A stretch of DNA of 64,000 nucleotides, taken from NCBI GenBank assembly GCA_949291945.1, contig CASEXH010000005.1, positions 84,395 through 148,394 of the forward strand, read 5' to 3'. This document shows, piece by piece, positions 1 through 8,498 of the stretch. The notes beneath the pieces are model-generated. The model saw nothing but the letters and a program-made list of their open reading frames with translations, did no database searches and had not been told where the DNA came from. The stretch comes from an uncultured Bacillota bacterium (lineage in GTDB: Bacteria > Bacillota > Clostridia > Lachnospirales > Lachnospiraceae). The first letter of the stretch is position 1. Every line of letters starts with the position of its first letter. A program made the position numbers and the translations under genes.

Positions 1-408
1 TTACTGATCGGTGGATTCTTCACTGTAGAATTGCAGATGTTCTTCTTCCAGTTCCTGAAACAGTTGAGCGAAAGTCCAGAAACAGTTCTGGGCAGTGAGG
101 ACAGCTTTTAAGGCCACCTTAGGAATAGTGCCGTTTTTCATGGATTCCAGGAGCATATCCAGCTTTTCTTCAGTGAAATTACACATGACGAGTACGTCTT
201 TTGTGATTTCAGGAGAATTTTCAAAAGGCGGTATTTTTCTGGCGGGAAAACCTTTGACTTTAGCCAGATGTCCCACGGTCTGAAGAAAATGAGCCCCGGT
301 AACCGGTATAAAAGCAATGCCCAGATGCAGAGCTGCCTTTTCCAGGGATTTTTTTTTCTCCTCTTGCCCGTTGTCATAGTATAGGATCAGCGGTTTTCGA
401 ACGATCAT
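1..408 (-). CDS. DUF3783 domain protein
   Basis: A small soluble protein of about 135 residues. The second half (VLVMCNFTEEKLDMLLE, then KAVLTAQNC) matches my memory of the DUF3783 family, whose function is unknown. I place the start at 408 because a purine-rich AGGGGGAAATTT ribosome site lies just upstream; an in-frame ATG at 468 has no such site. The stop codon is the first three bases of the window, so the gene is complete. It is divergent from the regulator at 571. No catalytic motif or membrane segment is visible. Confidence 0.75.
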   Translation of the reverse strand: MIVRKPLILYYDNGQEEKKKSLEKAALHLGIAFIPVTGAHFLQTVGHLAKVKGFPARKIPPFENSPEITKDVLVMCNFTEEKLDMLLESMKNGTIPKVALKAVLTAQNCFWTFAQLFQELEEEHLQFYSEESTDQ

Positions 409-570
409 AAATTTCCCCCTCTGTTGTAATTTTAATTTAATCATATACTCAGCCGAATAAAATTTCAACGGTTTTTAGAAGAATTCCGGATAAACTGTGA
501 AAATAAGGGAAAGAAGTGGTAGAATAGAAATGAAAAACAAGTTCCTGAATAGGCAGAAAGGGATGAAAAA

Positions 571-3432
571 TTGGATAAAATTAGTGTACATCTATTAGGC
601 AGGCCATATGTAGAAGTAAATGAAAAAAGAGTAAACTTTCCATATAAGAAAGCAGAAGGTTTTTTCTATTATCTTTGCGTGAAAAAAAATGTTACCAGAG
701 AAGAGATCATTTATGTTTTATGGGGAGCGGACAATGAAAATGTAGGGAGAAAAAATCTCAGGGAAGCTGTTTATCAGATAAAAAAGCTGCTGGGCAAAGA
801 AATCCTGGTAACTGAGGGACACACAGGAATTGCTATGAATCCGGAATGCCCTGTGCAGATTGACTGGGACAATGTGGGAGAGGATTATATTCCGGAGCAT
901 GAGGAGGAAGGGTTTTTGGCTCATTTTCATATTAAAAACTGTTATGAATTTGAAGAATGGGTATCCTCTATGCAGGAACAATATGACCAGCGTATCAGGG
1001 TAACTGTGAAAAAAAAGCTGAGCGAGGCAAATACCCATAAGGATATGGGGCAGATTCAGAAATATAGCAATATGCTGATCCGCCAGGATCCGTATAATGA
1101 AGAGCTTTACTATGAAATCATGGAAATCTATGCTGCAGGCGGAAATTATAACATGGCCATCAAGCTCTATTATGATCTGGAGAAAATCTTGGCAGAAGAT
1201 CTGGGGGTAGAACCTTCCGGAGAGATTACCCAGCTTTTTCACCGGATTTTTAATGTAAAAGGAAATGTGACCCAGCCGGGAGACAGCTGGAATCTGTCTT
1301 TTGTGGGAAGAACGGAAGAAATCTATCTGATCAGTCAGTGCATAAATGGATTTGGTCCGTCGGGAATTCCGCAGTGTGTAGCGATCGCCGGAGAAGAAGG
1401 GGTTGGGAAGACTGCTCTTTTGAATAAAGCTGCCCAGATGCTGAAGGGTTATCAGAGACTTACTCTCCAGGCAAATTGTTATCAGGAGGAAAAAGAATTT
1501 TATCTCAGACCCTGGAATGATATCTTCTGGGAAATGGAACAATGTGCGGAAAACGGCATGTTTGATCAGGATTTGATCCGTGAGGAGAAAAAGCAGATTC
1601 ACCAGTTGGTCCAGGGAGCTTCAGAGGAGAAAAAGAGCGGACGGGAACAGCCTGCTTTCCAGAGTATTGAGCGCATTACTATCGAAATGTGCAGGAAAAT
1701 TACCCAGAGCCACAAACTGGTGATTTTCTTTGATGATATTCAATGGATGGACACCATGAGTTTTCAGCTTCTGAACCGGCTTCTTCTTACAGTGGGAACA
1801 GACAAAATTCTGGTGATCTGTACGTATGACCAGAACTGTGATCAGGAGATCATGGAAGCCCTGGAGAGGCTGATCCGTCAGGATCTTCTCAGGATCATTC
1901 CGCTGGAGCCTTTTACAAAGCAGGAAACCTGGGAACTCCTTCATCGTTTTCTGCCCCAGTTGGACGGGGAGGAGAAGAAGAGGGAACAGATATATGAGAT
2001 GACAGACGGGAATGCTTTCTTTTTGATGGAAATGATCAATTATATCAAAGAAAAGGGATTTACCCTTGAAATCTCTCCAAAAGCTCATAATGTGATAAAG
2101 GCAAGACTGGGGGGGCTGCCGGAGATTGAAAACAGGGTGCTGGATTGTATGTCTGTTTTTCCGGAGAAGATTGCCATTGAAGAACTGGAGCTTCTTCTTC
2201 CAGATACGGACAGACTGACCCTTATCCGTGTGCTGGAAAAACTCCAGGAAAGGCATTTGATAAAGGAAAGTCTTATTGGGTGGAACATTTATTATGAATT
2301 TTTCCACCGGGTTTTCCGGGAGTATATTTATGAACGGCAGAGCCAGGGACAGAGACGTCTGTATCATCAGATGCTGGCGGAGTATTATGAAAATCAGGGA
2401 AAAGGAAAAATGAATTTTCCGGGGCTTCCTATGACCATCTATCATTATGAAAAATGTCATAACCGAGCCAAGGTATATGAGTATAAAATTACTTATCTCA
2501 GTGAATACTATACCCTGGTCAATGAAAACTTTCCTATTCTTCATTGGGAAATGGAAGAGGAGGAAGAGGAACAGTTCCTGATGGCAGGCGCATCCCAGAT
2601 CATGGATCTGGCGGAAGAGGTCATACGCCTTTCTGATACTTCACCCAAGGTTCGGGATATGAAAATGAAGATGTATTATGTCAAGGGAAGATATAATATT
2701 GCCCAGGGAGAATATGAGTCGGGAATAGCCTGTATTAAACAGAGTATTCTTCTGGCTGAGGAACTGAAGAATAAAACAACTCTTCTGAACAGTTATAAGC
2801 AGATGTGTTTTTACGGAATACAGGTGGAAGAGCCGGAACTGGTAAAGGAATATCTGGATAAAGGCTTTGCTCTTCTTAAAGAGGGAGAGAAAGAGGCCCA
2901 GGGAGTTTTTACAAGGCTGCTGGGATGGTATTATTTATACAGGAAAGACTATAAGAAAGCAGAAGAAAGTTTTCGCCAGGCAATTAAAATCTTCCAGATG
3001 CCAGAGTCGGAAGAAGGCTGTTTCCATATCAGTATAGCTGCCTGCTACGGCTATCTGGGAGATTTATACCGGGAGCAGGGAGAACTGGAACATGCGGCGG
3101 AATATTATGAAAAGGCTCTGGAGACAGGAACCGATAAGGTGATGGCTAATGGGCTGGGACAGTTTTATTCAGGACTGGGCCAGGTTCGTCTCCTTCAGGG
3201 AGAATATGGAGAAGGAGAAAAATATCTTCTTCGGGCGATAGAGTGCCTGAAACGTCATGGATATTACTGGGGAAGAGAAAAGGCAGAGGCTTATCTGGCC
3301 ATGCTTTTACTGAAAGAAGGGAGAGTGGAGGAAGCAAGAAGCTATTATGAGGAAAGCAGGAAGATTTCAAAAAAAATAAAAAATCCTTCTACAGAAATGC
3401 TTTTGCAGGAAATGGAGAAAGATTTTATTTGA
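571..3432 (+). CDS. BTAD-type transcriptional regulator with AAA ATPase and TPR repeats
   Basis: A 953-residue signalling regulator. Residues 1-100 form a winged-helix DNA-binding domain and residues 100-240 a bacterial transcriptional activation domain of helical repeats (NEELYYEIMEIYAAGGNY). An NTPase follows near 275 with Walker A (GEEGVGKTALL) and near 385 with Walker B (VIFFDDIQWMD). The C-terminal third is TPR-like, including EHAAEYYEKALETG. This matches large SARP/MalT-like regulators that sense a ligand through the TPR region. The start is a TTG after AGAAAGGGATG. A terminator follows directly, so the gene is monocistronic. The next gene, hutH, is a possible target by position only. 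The ligand is unknown. Confidence 0.85.
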   Translation: MDKISVHLLGRPYVEVNEKRVNFPYKKAEGFFYYLCVKKNVTREEIIYVLWGADNENVGRKNLREAVYQIKKLLGKEILVTEGHTGIAMNPECPVQIDWDNVGEDYIPEHEEEGFLAHFHIKNCYEFEEWVSSMQEQYDQRIRVTVKKKLSEANTHKDMGQIQKYSNMLIRQDPYNEELYYEIMEIYAAGGNYNMAIKLYYDLEKILAEDLGVEPSGEITQLFHRIFNVKGNVTQPGDSWNLSFVGRTEEIYLISQCINGFGPSGIPQCVAIAGEEGVGKTALLNKAAQMLKGYQRLTLQANCYQEEKEFYLRPWNDIFWEMEQCAENGMFDQDLIREEKKQIHQLVQGASEEKKSGREQPAFQSIERITIEMCRKITQSHKLVIFFDDIQWMDTMSFQLLNRLLLTVGTDKILVICTYDQNCDQEIMEALERLIRQDLLRIIPLEPFTKQETWELLHRFLPQLDGEEKKREQIYEMTDGNAFFLMEMINYIKEKGFTLEISPKAHNVIKARLGGLPEIENRVLDCMSVFPEKIAIEELELLLPDTDRLTLIRVLEKLQERHLIKESLIGWNIYYEFFHRVFREYIYERQSQGQRRLYHQMLAEYYENQGKGKMNFPGLPMTIYHYEKCHNRAKVYEYKITYLSEYYTLVNENFPILHWEMEEEEEEQFLMAGASQIMDLAEEVIRLSDTSPKVRDMKMKMYYVKGRYNIAQGEYESGIACIKQSILLAEELKNKTTLLNSYKQMCFYGIQVEEPELVKEYLDKGFALLKEGEKEAQGVFTRLLGWYYLYRKDYKKAEESFRQAIKIFQMPESEEGCFHISIAACYGYLGDLYREQGELEHAAEYYEKALETGTDKVMANGLGQFYSGLGQVRLLQGEYGEGEKYLLRAIECLKRHGYYWGREKAEAYLAMLLLKEGRVEEARSYYEESRKISKKIKNPSTEMLLQEMEKDFI

Positions 3433-3442
3433 AGGACTGACG

Positions 3443-3478
3443 AAAGACCGCCGGAAATACTGTACCGGCGGTCTTTTT
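3443..3478 (+). terminator. Rho-independent terminator after the BTAD regulator
   Basis: A 12-bp stem, AAAGACCGCCGG pairing with CCGGCGGTCTTT, closes a 10-nt loop and runs into a short T tract. Confidence 0.9.
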
Positions 3479-3687
3479 GATGCTTTCCAAAGATGAAGTT
3501 TTAAAGAGATAATTTGGTAAAAATGCGCATAGATAACAAAGTAATAAAAGAGAAAATGAATAAAAATAACAAAGGTGGGCGGAAAATAACGAGAATATAT
3601 TATGCAAAATGCTGCTCATTGACGATTTTTAGACGCTGAGAACTGTATAATTTTTTATATACTATAATAAGGAAAAGAGGGTGTGAT

Positions 3688-5223
3688 ATGAGTAACATAA
3701 TGATTACGGGAAATGACCTGACACTGGATCAGATCGCAGCCATCTGTCGGGGACATGCCAAGATTGAATTGGCCCAGGAGGCAAAGAGTCAGATTATTGA
3801 ATCCAGAAAAGTAGTGGATCAGTTGGTGGAAGATGAAAAGGTTGTGTACGGAATTACTACCGGATTCGGTAAATTCAGTGATGTGGTGATCTCCCACGAC
3901 CAGTGCATGGCCCTCCAGAAAAATCTGATCATTACCCATGCGGTAGGCGCAGGAAATCCCTTTAGAGAAGATATTGCCAGAGGGATCATGCTTTTGAGGA
4001 TCAATAACCTGGTGAAAGGCTTTTCCGGAATCCGTCTGGAGACGGTGCAGACCATGGTAGATATGCTGAATAAAGGAGTAACTCCCTTTATTCCAGAGAA
4101 AGGTTCTCTGGGAGCTTCCGGCGACCTGGCGCCTCTGTCTCATATGGTACTTCCTATGCTGGGCTTAGGAATGGCTTATTATGAGGGAGAATTGTTGCCT
4201 GGAGCGGAAGCTATGAAACGTGCAGGAATACCTACCATTGAACTGTATGCAAAAGAAGGCCTGGCACTGAATAATGGTACCCAGGCAATGACTTCTGCGG
4301 GAGCTTTGGCGGTTTATGATGCTTTAAATCTGCTGAAAGTTGCAGATATCGCCGATGCTCTGTGCTTTGAGGCCCAGAACGGCGTAGTGGATGCTCTGGA
4401 CCCAAGAGTCCATCAGGTGCGTCCTCACTCCGGACAGCTGGCAACGGCCAGAAACCTGTTAAGACTGCTGGAAGGAAGCAAGAATACCACTCGTCAGGGA
4501 GAAATCCGGGTGCAGGACGCTTATTCCTTAAGATGCTCACCGCAGATCCACGGAGCAAGCAAGGATGCGATCAATTATGTCCTGGATAAGGTAAATATTG
4601 AGATCAACTCTGTTACAGATAACCCAATCATCTTTAAAGAAGACCAGGCGGGAATTTCAGGCGGAAATTTCCACGGACAGCCTATGGCTTTAAGTTTTGA
4701 CTTCCTGGGGATCGGCCTGGCAGAACTTGCCAATGTGTCTGAGAGAAGGATTGAACGTCTTGTAAATCCTGCTTACAGCAACCTGCCGGCATTTTTGACA
4801 CCACATGGCGGCGTGTGTTCAGGATTTATGATCGTACAATACTCTGCGGCAGCTCTTGTATCGGAAAACAAAGTGCTGGCACATCCGGCTTCTGTTGACA
4901 GTATTCCGTCTTCTGCAGGACAGGAGGACCATGTATCTATGGGTACGATCGCAGCGAGAAAAGCAGGGGAGATTGGCGGAAATGTTAGAAGAGTGCTGGC
5001 TATGGAGCTTATGGTTGCCTGTCAGGGCATTGATATGAGGGGAAATAAAGGCCTTGGAAAAGGCACTCAGGCTGCTTATGATCTGGTGCGCAGTAAGGTA
5101 GCAACTCTGGACGAAGACAGAGAGCTGTATGGCGACATTAATTACTGTGAAGAAATCATCAAAGACGGCTCTCTGATCAAAGCAGTAGAAGAAGCTATCG
5201 GCGGGGAGATTGAGACAAGATAA
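3688..5223 (+). CDS. hutH: Histidine ammonia-lyase
   Basis: Converts L-histidine to urocanate and ammonia in the cytoplasm. The 511-residue length is normal. The MIO cofactor is built from the Ala-Ser-Gly in GSLGASGDLAPLSHM near residue 145. The N-terminal YGITTGFG and the SVTDNP segment near 310 are family signatures. A ribosome site (AAGAGGGTGTG) precedes the ATG. The rest of the Hut pathway (hutU, hutI) is not in the window. Thirty bases downstream an NhaC-type antiporter begins, so the pair probably forms a two-gene operon. Confidence 0.95.
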   Translation: MSNIMITGNDLTLDQIAAICRGHAKIELAQEAKSQIIESRKVVDQLVEDEKVVYGITTGFGKFSDVVISHDQCMALQKNLIITHAVGAGNPFREDIARGIMLLRINNLVKGFSGIRLETVQTMVDMLNKGVTPFIPEKGSLGASGDLAPLSHMVLPMLGLGMAYYEGELLPGAEAMKRAGIPTIELYAKEGLALNNGTQAMTSAGALAVYDALNLLKVADIADALCFEAQNGVVDALDPRVHQVRPHSGQLATARNLLRLLEGSKNTTRQGEIRVQDAYSLRCSPQIHGASKDAINYVLDKVNIEINSVTDNPIIFKEDQAGISGGNFHGQPMALSFDFLGIGLAELANVSERRIERLVNPAYSNLPAFLTPHGGVCSGFMIVQYSAAALVSENKVLAHPASVDSIPSSAGQEDHVSMGTIAARKAGEIGGNVRRVLAMELMVACQGIDMRGNKGLGKGTQAAYDLVRSKVATLDEDRELYGDINYCEEIIKDGSLIKAVEEAIGGEIETR

Positions 5224-5253
5224 GCTCTGAAACGAAAAAAGGAGGAAAGTATT

Positions 5254-6792
5254 ATGGGAGAAAACGCAAAAAAAGAACGGTCGGTTCGCCTGCCCAATGT
5301 ATTTGAGGCAGTCCTGCCCATTTTGGTTATGATGGTATTGATGATCTATGGATTTGTCGGGGGCGGAGATTATACAGATGCCCATATGCCCCTGGTAATT
5401 TCTATTGCAGTGGCCTGCATCATCGGTGCCCTTTGCGGACACAGCTTTTCGGATATGCTGGCCGGTATGCTGGACCGGCTGAATGCCACCATGGAAGCAA
5501 TCCTGATCTTATGTACCGTTGGTATCCTGGTTGCCACATTTATTATGTCAGGCACTATTCCGGCTCTGATCTATTACGGACTGGATCTTCTGACGCCAAG
5601 CCTGTTCCTGCCGGTAGGATGTCTGATGGTTTCTATCGTCAGCCTGGCCTGCGGCTCTTCCTGGACAGCAACCGCTACCATCGGAATTGCTTTCCTGGGA
5701 ATTGGTGCCGGACTGGGAATTAATCCGGCTCTGACAGCAGGTATGGTAATTTCAGGCGCTTATGTGGGAGATAAATTTTCTCCTCTGTCTGATACTACAA
5801 ACCTGGCGGCGGCAGTGGCTCAGACAGGACTGTTTGACCATGTAACTGCTATGGTTTCTACCACAGCTCCTACCTTTGTGATCGCACTGATTTTATATAC
5901 GATCCTGGGACTGAATATTGATACATCTAACTTTGATGCTTCTGTGGCTACAGATTTGCAGCATGCTCTGGCAGAAGGATTCAACCTGAATCCGTTGGTA
6001 CTTCTGCCCATTGCGGTGATCATTATCGTGTGTATTTTGAAAATGCCGGGGTTGGTTGGGATCGCTATCTCTGTAGGCGTTGGTATCCTCTGCACTATGA
6101 TCTTCCAGGGAATGCACAGTGTCAGCGACCTGTTCAATACCTTACATTATGGTATCACTCTGGAGTCATCCAACGACCTGGCAAATGAGCTGCTGAGCCG
6201 AGGCGGCATGGACAGTCAGATGTGGACCATCAACCTGATCCTGCTGGCAGTTGCCTATGGCGGTGCTCTGGAACGCTGCGGCTGTATCGAAACCTTGTTT
6301 GGTAGACTGAAACATAAACTCCACTCTGTTGGAAGCCTGATCCTTGCCACACTGCTGACTTCTCTGTTCTGCGACGCTACCATGTGCGACCAGTTCCTGG
6401 GAATCGGCGTACCTGCTCCATTGTATATGGATAAATATGATGAGATGGGACTGGGAAGGAATATGCTTTCCAGAACCCTGGAGGACTGCGGGACTCTCTG
6501 GGCGGTTATGTTCCCATGGACGGGCTGCGGTGCTTATCAGATGGGAGTTTTGGGAGTACATCCTTTTGCCTACTTCCCATTTGCCTTTGTAAATCTGCTG
6601 AATCCCATCTATGCGGCTATTACCGCATTCCTGGGCAGAAATATTTTCTGGGCAGACGGTGCCTACACCAATATTTTAGGTAAGACCAAAATGCATAAAC
6701 CAGCAGGAGCTCCGGAAGAAGCCCATGAGCAGGCTGTTAAGAATCTGAATGCTCTTCGTGAGGCTGGAAAAGCTCCGAAGGTTCAGGCATAG
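5254..6792 (+). CDS. nhaC: NhaC-family Na+/H+ antiporter
   Basis: A polytopic inner-membrane transporter of 512 residues with roughly 11-13 hydrophobic helices. The segments ACGSSWTATATIGIAFLGIG, AYVGDKFSPLSDTTNLAA and SLFCDATMCDQFLG are typical of the NhaC family. It is preceded by AAAGGAGGAAAG and lies 30 bases after hutH, so the two are likely co-transcribed. Members of this family exchange sodium for protons, and some exchange organic substrates. Coupling to histidine or urocanate is only an inference from the neighbour. Confidence 0.88.
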   Translation: MGENAKKERSVRLPNVFEAVLPILVMMVLMIYGFVGGGDYTDAHMPLVISIAVACIIGALCGHSFSDMLAGMLDRLNATMEAILILCTVGILVATFIMSGTIPALIYYGLDLLTPSLFLPVGCLMVSIVSLACGSSWTATATIGIAFLGIGAGLGINPALTAGMVISGAYVGDKFSPLSDTTNLAAAVAQTGLFDHVTAMVSTTAPTFVIALILYTILGLNIDTSNFDASVATDLQHALAEGFNLNPLVLLPIAVIIIVCILKMPGLVGIAISVGVGILCTMIFQGMHSVSDLFNTLHYGITLESSNDLANELLSRGGMDSQMWTINLILLAVAYGGALERCGCIETLFGRLKHKLHSVGSLILATLLTSLFCDATMCDQFLGIGVPAPLYMDKYDEMGLGRNMLSRTLEDCGTLWAVMFPWTGCGAYQMGVLGVHPFAYFPFAFVNLLNPIYAAITAFLGRNIFWADGAYTNILGKTKMHKPAGAPEEAHEQAVKNLNALREAGKAPKVQA

Positions 6793-6827
6793 TTGAATTG
6801 TAAGATCGTTTTGAAAGGAGTAACATT

Positions 6828-7304
6828 GTGAGTGCGCAACATCTTCCCTGGGAATCTTTAGAAACCCCGATTTATTACCCGAAAGAGCTGAAACCACGGA
6901 AGAGGTGGGTATATACGGGAGGTTGGATCCTGTCGGCAGCGCTGATTCTGGGCGGGATCATTACCCCTTACCGTATACTGCTTCTGTTTGCCATTCTGTA
7001 CATATTGACTCTGCTTATGGAGAAAGATGTGGCGGTAACGGAGAGGGGACTGGAAATCTATTATCAGATGAAGATCACCACTCACTATGATTTCTGGCAA
7101 TGGAAGGAGATAGATTCTCTTCTGCTGGAAGACCGGAACCAGCCGGGGCTTCTAGCACTGCATTTCGTCAGAGGAAACAGGAGCAAACGTTTCTTTTTTT
7201 CCAAGGCGGATGCGAAGCAGATCCAGGTCCTGGCCAGAAAGAAAAACTCCAGGATACGGACAGCAGATGTAAAGGCGAAGAACGGAAATATAAAGAAAAG
7301 ATAA
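6828..7304 (+). CDS. Small two-helix membrane protein, PH-like domain possible
   Basis: A 158-residue protein starting at GTG after GAAAGGAG. Residues 28-45 and 48-63 are two hydrophobic helices separated by a short turn. The rest (YDFWQWKEIDSLLLED, then RSKRFFF) has the beta-rich look of bacterial PH-like domains found in small membrane proteins. It follows nhaC by 35 bases and may share its transcript. I do not recognise a named family and cannot assign a role. Confidence 0.65.
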   Translation: MSAQHLPWESLETPIYYPKELKPRKRWVYTGGWILSAALILGGIITPYRILLLFAILYILTLLMEKDVAVTERGLEIYYQMKITTHYDFWQWKEIDSLLLEDRNQPGLLALHFVRGNRSKRFFFSKADAKQIQVLARKKNSRIRTADVKAKNGNIKKR

Positions 7305-7405
7305 TCTATACAAATTTACTCTGGTAACGGAGAGGAAAGTGTGGTAGACTAAGGACAGTCCCAAGGGACTGAAAAAACATTTATATTTATAGGAGGTACT
7401 GAAAA

Positions 7406-7567
7406 GTGCAGAAATATGTATGTGAACCTTGCGGATATGTATATGATCCTGAAGTCGGTGATCCAGATAACGGAATCGCACCTGGAACTGCTTTTGAAGA
7501 TCTGCCGGAAGACTGGGTCTGCCCAATCTGCGGTGTAGGCAAAGAGGAGTTTGCTCCGGAAGAGTAA
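7406..7567 (+). CDS. Rubredoxin
   Basis: A 53-residue electron carrier binding one iron through four cysteines. The two CxxC knuckles are seen as [16 protein letters not shown] and [13 protein letters not shown], at the normal spacing. The start is a GTG (7406), 10 bases after AGGAGG. In anaerobes rubredoxins commonly donate electrons to rubrerythrin-type peroxidases or oxygen reductases, but no such partner is adjacent here. A strong terminator follows, so the gene is probably transcribed alone. A hairpin (AGTCCCAAGGGACT) sits in the upstream leader near 7356. Confidence 0.95.
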   Translation: MQKYVCEPCGYVYDPEVGDPDNGIAPGTAFEDLPEDWVCPICGVGKEEFAPEE

Positions 7568-7580
7568 TATGAACAAGAAG

Positions 7581-7629
7581 AAGCCCTGCAGGAATCTGTC
7601 GGAAGACAGAAAGCTCTGCAGGGCTTTTT
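7581..7629 (+). terminator. Rho-independent terminator after rubredoxin
   Basis: AAGCCCTGCAG pairs with CTGCAGGGCTT, followed by TTTT. It separates the core genes on the left from the CRISPR module on the right. Confidence 0.9.
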
Positions 7630-7721
7630 CTATGCACAAACCACTGTAGCTAATGAATAGAAACGGCAATGGTAATTTTTGTAAATTATCCTTAGAAGGG
7701 CTAGCTGTTGGTTTGTTTATT

Positions 7722-7730
7722 TGATACAAT
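7722..7730 (+). promoter_or_regulatory. Possible extended -10 promoter of the cas operon
   Basis: TGATACAAT is an extended -10 element about 30 bases upstream of cas6. No good -35 box is seen at the usual distance, so the call is tentative. Confidence 0.4.
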
Positions 7731-7766
7731 AGCTATATTATTATGTATAGAAAAGCAGGACAGAAT

Positions 7767-8495
7767 ATGCAAAAAATTATTTTGAAAATCCAGGGAAATG
7801 ATATAAATATTCATAAAGCTTCAAGATTTCACGGGTGGTTGATGGAACAAGTAGATGGAGATTATGCATTGCGCCTTCACACTGAGCCACTTAGGCCATT
7901 CAGCCAATATTTATATGGAAATGGAGAAAAATGGGAGTGGCATATCCATACGCTAACATCTGAGGCTGATGAAAAAATAGGAAATTTGATTTTACAAAAG
8001 AAAGAAATCCTCCTTGAATCGTCAAATACACCTATCCGAATTTTAGAAAAAAAATGGGAGGAGGAAAGTATAGATGACTTACTAAAGAAAACTTATTTTA
8101 CAGATTCTCCAGATATCTGCACAGTAGAGTTTCTTACACCGACTTCTTTTAAAAGACAGGGGAAATATTTGATTTTTCCAGAAGTAAAGTTGATTTTTCA
8201 AAGTCTTTTACAAAAATTTGCCGCATGTGATTATGAGGTTTCATTTGGAGATGGAGATATCCTGACAGAAATTCAGAATAAAGTTGAAATTATAGATTAT
8301 AGGCTGAGAACAAAGAAATTTTATCTGGAAGGAACAGGGATAAAAGGCTTCCAGGGAAATATAAGATTTAAGATATATGGATCTCAGGCATTTATTAATA
8401 TGGTTAATTTTTTGTTGCATTTCGGCGGTTATGCCGGGATCGGAATAAAGACGGCTCTCGGTATGGGAGCTGCTCAAATATCAGAAAGAAGGTAA
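7767..8495 (+). CDS. cas6: CRISPR pre-crRNA endoribonuclease Cas6
   Basis: Cuts the long CRISPR transcript inside each repeat and leaves an 8-nt 5' handle on each crRNA. The protein has about 242 residues with two RAMP-like halves. The C-terminal glycine-rich loop HFGGYAGIGIKTALGMGAA is the family signature. I prefer the ATG at 7767 (MQKIILKIQ), because Cas6 proteins start with a beta strand there; an in-frame ATG at 7743 would add 8 residues. It is the first gene of the cas operon, 3 bases before cas10. The catalytic histidine is not certain by eye; H25 in ASRFHGWL is a candidate by position. Confidence 0.88.
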   Translation: MQKIILKIQGNDINIHKASRFHGWLMEQVDGDYALRLHTEPLRPFSQYLYGNGEKWEWHIHTLTSEADEKIGNLILQKKEILLESSNTPIRILEKKWEEESIDDLLKKTYFTDSPDICTVEFLTPTSFKRQGKYLIFPEVKLIFQSLLQKFAACDYEVSFGDGDILTEIQNKVEIIDYRLRTKKFYLEGTGIKGFQGNIRFKIYGSQAFINMVNFLLHFGGYAGIGIKTALGMGAAQISERR

Positions 8496-8498
8496 GAT

